A stretch of 64,000 nt of DNA from Actinospineispora spinosispora DSM 44797 (GTDB taxonomy: Bacteria > Actinomycetota > Actinomycetes > Mycobacteriales > Pseudonocardiaceae): assembly GCF_000429025.1 (NCBI RefSeq), contig NZ_KE386834.1, forward strand, positions 770,891 to 834,890, read 5' to 3'. This document shows positions 59,272 to 64,000 of the stretch, piece after piece. Numbering within the stretch: position 1 is the stretch's first letter; each line of letters begins with the position of its first letter. The translations under genes and the position numbers were made by a program. The notes under the pieces were generated by a model. It saw only the letters and a list, made by a program, of their open reading frames with translations. It was not told the DNA's origin and did not search any database.

Positions 59272-60485
59272 ACGACACCCCGATGATTCGGTGCACCGAG
59301 CTGACCAAGGTGTTCGGCAGCGGCACCAGCGCGAACGACGCGATACGGCTCGCCGGAGAGGGGGTCGGTCGCAGCGAGATCCAGCGGCGCACCGGGGCGA
59401 CGCTGGCCGTGCACGACGTGTCCTTCGACGTGCGACCCGGCGAGCTCTTCGTGATCATGGGACTGTCCGGTTCCGGCAAGTCGACACTGGTGCGGCTGCT
59501 CAACCGGTTGATCGAACCGAGCTCGGGGCAGATCGACATCGACGGCCGCGCACTGAACTCCCTCGGCGACGCCGACCTGCGCGAGCTGCGTAACCAGCGG
59601 ATCAGCATGGTGTTCCAGCACTTCGCCCTGCTGCCGCACCGCACCGTCCGGCAGAACGCCGAGTACGGCCTGCAGATCCGGGGGACGGAGGCCGACGCAC
59701 GTCGGGAGAAGGCCGAGTGGGCCCTGGACCAGGTCGGTCTCGCCGACCGGGCCGACGCCTATCCCGGGCAGCTCTCCGGTGGCATGCAGCAGCGGGTCGG
59801 GCTGGCTCGTGCGCTGGCCAGCGACACCGACGTCCTGCTCATGGACGAGCCGTACTCCGCGCTCGACCCGCTCATCCGCCGTGACATGCAGAACCTGCTG
59901 GTGCGGCTGCAGTCCGAGCTGAAGAAGACGATCGTGTTCATCACCCACGACCTCAACGAAGCCATGCTGCTCGGCGACCGGATCCTGCTGCTGAAGGACG
60001 GCAGGCTGGTCCAGGTCGGCACCGGCCCGGAGATTCTCGCCGCGCCCGCCGACGACTACGTCGCGGACTTCGTCTCCGACGTCGACCGCAGCCGCGTGCT
60101 CACCGCGCAGGACGTGCTGCGCGAGGCGCGCATCGTCGTGCGGCTCAACGAGCGGCCCGCCGAGGTCCTGAACCGGCTGGGCGGTGCCGAGGCGACCGGG
60201 GCGTACGTCGTCGACGACCAGGACCGCATCCTCGGCGTGGTCCGCGACGACTGGTTGGCCGGCGCGGCCCGCCGGGGCACCGGCGAGATCGACCGGGACA
60301 GCCTGGTCGCGGAGTTCCGCACCACGGAGGCGGACCGCCCGCTGATCGACCTGGTCGACCAGGTGGGCAGGCACGTGGTGCCGCTCGCCGTGGTCGACGA
60401 GGAGAAACGGCTGCTCGGGGTGGTGCCCCGAGGGGCCGTCCTCGCGGCGCTGGCCGTGCCCAGTACCAACGAGTCCGGGAGCTGA
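59268..60485 (+). CDS. proV: OpuA/ProV-type ATPase with CBS domains
   Basis: Energises betaine uptake. The 405-residue protein has Walker A GLSGSGKST (65-73), signature LSGGMQQR, Walker B VLLMDEP and H-loop THD. Two CBS domains fill the last 110 residues and may sense ionic strength as in OpuA. An N-terminal extension with SANDAIRLAGEGVGRSEI is typical for ProV. GTG at 59268 overlaps the upstream stop (GTGA); the ATG at 59256 is an alternative. Confidence 0.93.
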   Translation: MNDTPMIRCTELTKVFGSGTSANDAIRLAGEGVGRSEIQRRTGATLAVHDVSFDVRPGELFVIMGLSGSGKSTLVRLLNRLIEPSSGQIDIDGRALNSLGDADLRELRNQRISMVFQHFALLPHRTVRQNAEYGLQIRGTEADARREKAEWALDQVGLADRADAYPGQLSGGMQQRVGLARALASDTDVLLMDEPYSALDPLIRRDMQNLLVRLQSELKKTIVFITHDLNEAMLLGDRILLLKDGRLVQVGTGPEILAAPADDYVADFVSDVDRSRVLTAQDVLREARIVVRLNERPAEVLNRLGGAEATGAYVVDDQDRILGVVRDDWLAGAARRGTGEIDRDSLVAEFRTTEADRPLIDLVDQVGRHVVPLAVVDEEKRLLGVVPRGAVLAALAVPSTNESGS

Positions 60486-60492
60486 ACCGACC

Positions 60493-61401
60493 ATGCCTCG
60501 AATTCAGCTCGGCAGCTATGTCGAGGACCTCATCACCTGGCTGCTGCGCACGATCCCCGGCCTCCTGGACGGGATCAGCGCGGTGATCACGGTGATCGTC
60601 GATGCGCTGACCGCCGTGTTCGCCGGTCCGCCGTTCTACGTGTGGGTGGCGATCCTGACGGTCGCCGCGCTGCTCGTGCGCGGCTGGGGACTCGCCGTGT
60701 TCACCCTGGTCGGTTTCCTGCTGGTCTCCTCGCTGGACCTGTGGCAGGAGACGATGGAGACCCTCGGCGTGGTGATCGTCGCGGCGGTGATCGCCACCGC
60801 GATCGGCGTCCCGCTCGGCATCTGGGCGGCGCGCAGGCGCGCGGCGGGTGTGGTGCTGCGTCCGCTCATGGACTTCATGCAGACGACGCCGGTCTTCGTG
60901 TACCTCATCCCGGCGGTGTTCTTCTTCGGCATCGGTGTGGTCCCCGGTGTCGTGGCGACCACGATCTTCTCCATCCCGCCCGCGGTCCGGCTGACCGAGC
61001 TGGGCATCCGAGGCGTGGACCCGGAGGTGGTCGAGGCCGCGCACGCGTTCGGCGCGCACCCTCGGCAGATTCTGCGTGAGGTCCAGCTGCCGATGGCGCT
61101 GCCGTCGATCATGGCCGGGGTCAACCAGGTGATCATGCTGGCGCTGTCGATGGTGGTCGTGGCCGGTCTGGCCGGTGCGGGCGGCCTCGGCAGCACGGTG
61201 GTGAGCGCGGTGACCCAGCTGGATGTGGCCACCGGTTTCGAGGGTGGCCTCGCGGTCGTCATCGTGGCGATCTTCCTGGACCGTTTCACCGCCGCACTGG
61301 CGCAGCGCCCCCTGCAGGGTCTGTGGAGCACGCTGCGCTCCCGCCCCTCGGCTCCTCCGCTCGCGGCCCCGGCAGACCCCGCGGCGGTCCAAGCCGCCTG
61401 A
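60493..61401 (+). CDS. proW: OpuA/ProW-type permease
   Basis: The membrane subunit of the betaine transporter. It has 302 residues, with about seven membrane helices. The ATPase-coupling loop is AAHAFGAHPRQILREVQLPMALPSIMAGVNQ, the classic EAA motif. It starts seven bases after the ATPase stop. With the preceding two genes it forms a complete osmoprotectant importer. No transcription factor is adjacent, so osmotic control may rest on the CBS domains. Confidence 0.93.
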   Translation: MPRIQLGSYVEDLITWLLRTIPGLLDGISAVITVIVDALTAVFAGPPFYVWVAILTVAALLVRGWGLAVFTLVGFLLVSSLDLWQETMETLGVVIVAAVIATAIGVPLGIWAARRRAAGVVLRPLMDFMQTTPVFVYLIPAVFFFGIGVVPGVVATTIFSIPPAVRLTELGIRGVDPEVVEAAHAFGAHPRQILREVQLPMALPSIMAGVNQVIMLALSMVVVAGLAGAGGLGSTVVSAVTQLDVATGFEGGLAVVIVAIFLDRFTAALAQRPLQGLWSTLRSRPSAPPLAAPADPAAVQAA

Positions 61402-61460
61402 GCCGCACGTCGCGACATGAACTTCTGCGAGGTCGGCTCTCACCCGGGCGCGAGATTGTC

Positions 61461-61751
61461 TCAGCGACGACCCGCTAGGTGCAGATTCAGCGCAACATGC
61501 ACAGAGCAGGTCGTCGCTCGCGCCCAAGGTATCCACTGTGCGCAGGTGGCATTCCGACAAGCTTTGCATCTGCCCAGGGCGTCAACGGAGTGCTCCGCAA
61601 CGATTTGGGTCACGGCGTCGAGGACACGTAGGACGCGTTCGGCAGTGACCTGGTCATACGCTGATGCGCCGATGAGCACCGTTGCCGAGAGATCGTCGAG
61701 CTCGTGGGCGAAACGCAGGTGGAGTTGCTCCGAGAGGGAAGACGCGATCAC
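61461..61751 (-). CDS. Small Cys-motif protein
   Basis: A 96-residue protein with a helical N-terminus and then IVAEHSVDALGRC-KAC, WIPW and TTCSVHVAL. It is the third member in this window of the AEH-D-G-C-C family (others end at 27393 and 54344). The GTG start at 61751 is preceded by the 17-bp sequence AGTTGCGAATAGTTGCG at 61791-61807, which is shared with the promoter of the module at 63.4 kb. The XRE-DUF5753 protein may therefore control it. Function unknown. Confidence 0.65.
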   Translation of the reverse strand: MIASSLSEQLHLRFAHELDDLSATVLIGASAYDQVTAERVLRVLDAVTQIVAEHSVDALGRCKACRNATCAQWIPWARATTCSVHVALNLHLAGRR

Positions 61752-61790
61752 GCAGTGAGCCTAGGAATGACGGCGCATCCACCACCATGA

Positions 61791-61807
61791 AGTTGCGAAT
61801 AGTTGCG
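61791..61807 (-). promoter_or_regulatory. TTGCG-repeat motif, copy 1
   Basis: AGTTGCGAATAGTTGCG lies 40 bases upstream of the small Cys-motif gene. It matches 14 of 17 positions with the copy at 63381-63397. It is a candidate binding site for the adjacent XRE-DUF5753 regulator. Confidence 0.55.
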
Positions 61808-61812
61808 TGAGA

Positions 61813-62658
61813 TTAGCTGTCGAGGGCGTCAGTGATGAGCTTCCGTGCAGATGAGCCGTAGACGGCGGAGGACTTGAGTGCCTCGAACATTCGCGCGTAG
61901 AGCGCGAGTTCGTTCGGTCGGGTCACCTCGATACTCGCGGTCGGAGTCTCCAGCGCAACGAGCGTGTCGTCGAATACCCAGAACCCCGCGGAACCGACCG
62001 CTGGTCGTTCAACCCTCATGGGGATGATCCCGAACGAGACGTTCGGCAGTGACATCACGGCGAGGAGTCGATCGAGCTGACCTGCCTGGATCTCAGCTGT
62101 CCCGAACCACGTATTCAGTGCTTGTTCTTCCAGGACGACGACGAACCGCTTCCCGCCTCGGTAGAGAATCCGCTGACGCTCCATACGGGTGGCCACAGCA
62201 TCATCGAGATCGTTCGGCAGCCCGAGGAACTTGATCCAAAAGGACAACATCGCGGCGGTGTACTCGGCAGTCTGGAACAGGCCAGGTATCACGTTGTGCT
62301 CATAGATTCGGAACACATCGGTGCTCTTGTATCTGGCGAGGGTATGTGCTCCCAGGACCTGTTTCATGCCGGCTCGGCTCTGCCGCCGAAACTCGACGTA
62401 CGCCGATTCGATCGTACGGAGCGTCGCGGTCAGCTCGGTGATCTCGGATTCGGCCCGGCACACCTGACACCACGTATGGATGTCTCGTTCGGTCGGGGTC
62501 TGCACCCCGTTCTCGATCTTGCTGACCCTGGTGAAGTGCTGCCCGGTGGCCGAAGCGAGCGCCCGCGCCGTCAGGCTCGCACCCTTGCGAATGTTGCGCA
62601 GGCGAGAGCCCAGAGCTTCGCGGGCCTGTTTGGCCGAACTAGTCCGGTCGGTAGTCAC
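61813..62658 (-). CDS. XRE-family regulator with DUF5753 (Scr1-type)
   Basis: A 281-residue regulator. The N-terminal HTH is LRNIRKGASLTARALASATGQHFTRVSKIENGVQTPT (about 20-57). The rest is the DUF5753 domain, recognisable from YEHNVIPGLFQTAEYTAAML, RMERQRILYRGG, VVLEEQALNTWFG and SVSFGIIP-like segments. Hundreds of such genes occur in Streptomyces and relatives. They usually lie beside a small DUF397 or DUF6879 gene, and one such pair affects development (whiJ). GTG at 62658 overlaps the DUF6879 gene by 20 bases. Confidence 0.88.
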   Translation of the reverse strand: MTTDRTSSAKQAREALGSRLRNIRKGASLTARALASATGQHFTRVSKIENGVQTPTERDIHTWCQVCRAESEITELTATLRTIESAYVEFRRQSRAGMKQVLGAHTLARYKSTDVFRIYEHNVIPGLFQTAEYTAAMLSFWIKFLGLPNDLDDAVATRMERQRILYRGGKRFVVVLEEQALNTWFGTAEIQAGQLDRLLAVMSLPNVSFGIIPMRVERPAVGSAGFWVFDDTLVALETPTASIEVTRPNELALYARMFEALKSSAVYGSSARKLITDALDS

Positions 62659-63160
62659 GATGAGGAGTGGACAGCTTCCATACATCTTCGAAGGCGTCCC
62701 GGCACAAGGTTATGTCGGCCGGGTTGGTCGACGCGGTCTTGCCGGTTGACAGTCCGTCCCCCGAGTAGTGAAGGAAAACTACGAGCCGGTCGTCGAAGAG
62801 GTAGAAGTCGTTCCCGGGGAGAGCAGTGGAGGAAACGCGACGGCGAGGCGCCCAACGGATGTCTTCGCCCGCATCGATCATTGGGTCGGCGATGCTGTGC
62901 GACCAGCGTTGGTACCGACTCAAGGGCTCTGAAACGATCCGTGCGCGCCGCACCGACCTGCCGTTGGCTACGTGGTCGCGCAGTGATGCGCACCAGCCTG
63001 CCAGCCACTCCAGATCATCCGGAAGGCCTGCTTCCCATTTGGCCATGTACGGCAGCTCGACGGCTGTGCCGTAGCAGTCTCGTGTCTCCAGATGGACTGT
63101 TTCACGCTCGAACCCGGACGAGAGCAGCAGCTCGAACTCATCGTCCGTGATCGACGTCAT
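62639..63160 (-). CDS. DUF6879 family protein
   Basis: A 173-residue protein of the DUF6879 family, the regular partner of XRE-DUF5753 regulators. Typical segments are FERETVHLETRDCYG, FLAGW-like WLAGWCASLRDHVANGRSVRRARIVSEPLSRYQRW, and DFYLFDDRLVVFLHYSGDG. Function unknown; a toxin-like or ligand-like partner role has been proposed for such pairs, without proof here. It overlaps both neighbours (20 bases downstream, 23 upstream). Confidence 0.85.
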   Translation of the reverse strand: MTSITDDEFELLLSSGFERETVHLETRDCYGTAVELPYMAKWEAGLPDDLEWLAGWCASLRDHVANGRSVRRARIVSEPLSRYQRWSHSIADPMIDAGEDIRWAPRRRVSSTALPGNDFYLFDDRLVVFLHYSGDGLSTGKTASTNPADITLCRDAFEDVWKLSTPHRDYRPD

Positions 63161-63374
63161 CGGCTGCCAATCCGAAGAACTGAACCATTCTGTCGGGGAA
63201 CTCTACGCACCCCTCGCCGGGAGGAATGTTCAGCTTGGCCAGGATCTCGGGATCCGTGATCTCCCAGCCTTGCACCAGCCAGGAACCACGGTCGGTCCGA
63301 TACAGCGTCGGTGAACCGGTCGGGTTCGACTCGGGGTCTTTGGCAACGAAGGTCACGCGCACGATGACTCCCAT
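63138..63374 (-). CDS. Small conserved actinobacterial protein, first gene of the XRE/DUF6879 module
   Basis: A 78-residue protein reading IVRVTFVAKDPESNPTGSP then LYRTDRGSWLVQGWEITDPEIL and ending in EFPDRMVQFFG. Short proteins of this pattern are commonly found before XRE/DUF6879 genes in streptomycetes and relatives; no function is known. The ATG at 63374 is chosen because the sequence upstream changes to AT-rich promoter DNA. It overlaps the DUF6879 gene by 23 bases, making a three-gene coupled operon. Confidence 0.8.
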   Translation of the reverse strand: MGVIVRVTFVAKDPESNPTGSPTLYRTDRGSWLVQGWEITDPEILAKLNIPPGEGCVEFPDRMVQFFGLAADDVDHGR

Positions 63375-63380
63375 GTTGCG

Positions 63381-63413
63381 AGTTGCGAAATATTGCGATA
63401 TATGATCGCACAG
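63381..63413 (-). promoter_or_regulatory. AT-rich promoter with TTGCG-repeat motif (copy 2) and palindrome
   Basis: AGTTGCGAAATATTGCG at 63381-63397 repeats the motif found at 61791-61807. Next to it TGCGAT-ATATG-ATCGCA is a perfect 6-bp-arm palindrome (63394-63410). This stretch is strikingly AT-rich for the window and lies seven bases upstream of the three-gene operon start. Confidence 0.6.
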
Positions 63414-63474
63414 CGAGCTGGTGTGGGTCAAGGAGCCACGTGCTCGCCACAATGGGGTCACCTCTGCGAGGTCG

Positions 63475-64000
63475 TCAGGGCACCGGGGTCGCCGACGGGG
63501 ACGTGACGTCCTCGCGCAGGGCGAAGCGGGACAGGCGGGGGACGGCCGCCACCGCCACGATGCCCAGCACGATCCAGACACCGGCCACCAGCGGGAACGT
63601 CGCCGCGGTGCCGGTCGGGTAGGGGACCACGTTGCGGTAGACCGTGTAGCCCAGCACGACCAGCGCCAGCAGCGGGATCACGATCTCCCACATCGGGACC
63701 GTGCGTGGCGCGGTGAAGAACAGCAGGCGGATCGCGCCGACCGTGGTGACCAGGTAGACGACCAGCAGGATCAGGGTGCCGATCGTGCCGCTGGCCAGGA
63801 ACACGTCCATCGCGGACGAGCCCGCGCCGAGCACGAAGGCCGCGACGATGCCGTACATGGCGAGCACGACGACCACCGCTGCCGCCGCCGGGGTGCCCAG
63901 CTTGGTGACCTTGCCGAGCCCCCTGTCACCGGCGGCGTCCCTGCTCAGCGCGTACAGCAGGCGCGAACCGCCGACCGCGCAGGCCAGCGCGCAGCCGAAG
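63475..64000 (-). CDS. APC-family amino-acid permease (C-terminal part)
   Basis: The 5' end lies beyond the window. The visible 174 residues contain GCALACAVGGSRLLYALSRD, the loop-and-helix region of amino-acid/polyamine/organocation transporters, then four further membrane helices. The tail ends SPSATPVP. The substrate cannot be read. The stop codon is about 100 bases from the start of the small-protein operon downstream. Confidence 0.85.
   Translation of the reverse strand, partial: FGCALACAVGGSRLLYALSRDAAGDRGLGKVTKLGTPAAAAVVVVLAMYGIVAAFVLGAGSSAMDVFLASGTIGTLILLVVYLVTTVGAIRLLFFTAPRTVPMWEIVIPLLALVVLGYTVYRNVVPYPTGTAATFPLVAGVWIVLGIVAVAAVPRLSRFALREDVTSPSATPVP

Noticed and set aside
58327-61401. 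Glycine or other riboswitch control of the betaine operon
   Set aside because: The leader has only two short stems; no known riboswitch core could be recognised.

Overview
The window is a 64-kb stretch of a very GC-rich chromosome, densely coded on both strands. It looks like a member of the Pseudonocardiales (Amycolatopsis-like actinobacteria). The evidence is a discrete FAS-II operon preceded by a PucR-type FasR regulator, a homodimeric AceE, the DUF3052, DUF3145 and DUF3556 families, an AhpE-type peroxiredoxin, F420-dependent and fused FadE-type enzymes, frequent GTG starts and ATGA/GTGA stop-start overlaps. The genus is not determined. No phage, transposase, integrase or CRISPR array was found.

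Layout. 0-8.6 kb: RluA-type pseudouridine synthase, a 22-bp repeat array, a PucR regulator, a membrane desaturase fused to its own ferredoxin reductase, a two-domain acyl-CoA dehydrogenase, a tyrosine phosphatase, DUF3145 and a membrane-anchored protein. 8.6-13.5 kb: fasR-fabD-fabH-acpP-fabF on the minus strand, with a perfect palindrome in front of fabD. 13.5-19 kb: pirin, cold-shock protein, aceE, DUF3052, ahpE and tRNA-Val(TAC). 19-23 kb: a 490-bp repeat-rich gap, a small protein with a TetR regulator, and a GAF-LuxR regulator with a CYP124-like P450. 23-29 kb: LppW-like lipoprotein, NTF2-like protein, BBE-type flavoenzyme facing a WYL regulator, a Cys-motif/Pro-rich protein, and an F420 enzyme. 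28.5-34.4 kb: a three-gene ABC exporter, then DUF3556 coupled to a phytoene-desaturase-like FAD enzyme. 34.5-40.9 kb: Lrp, PucR, DoxX, YciO, an MftD homologue, a Wzz-like protein and ilvA.

41-51.6 kb is rich in cell-wall sugar functions: NagZ-like GH3 enzyme, SSS transporter, AnmK, a sugar-kinase/MurQ etherase fusion and a GntR/HutC regulator with two DasR-like operators. An MBL hydrolase, a PAP2 phosphatase and a pcaH-pcaG-iclR operon lie among them. 51.8-61.4 kb: aldehyde dehydrogenase, Vsr endonuclease, small Cys-motif protein, cobD, SURF1, fructosamine kinase, PtpA, a thioesterase and an OpuA/ProU-type betaine uptake operon. 61.4-64 kb: another Cys-motif protein, a three-gene module (small protein, DUF6879, XRE-DUF5753) and the end of an amino-acid permease.

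The genes at 8-19 kb and 54-57 kb correspond, in inverted orientation, to the M. tuberculosis ptpA-surf1-cobD ... ahpE-DUF3052-aceE-fasR-fabD block as I recall it. The 35 kb between them here is therefore a lineage-specific accessory segment. The most novel-looking signals are the three-gene module with a 17-bp motif shared with its neighbour, a family of three small Cys-motif proteins, the two gene fusions, a ribosome-site-masking hairpin before the luxR gene, and several families of intergenic palindromes and repeats.
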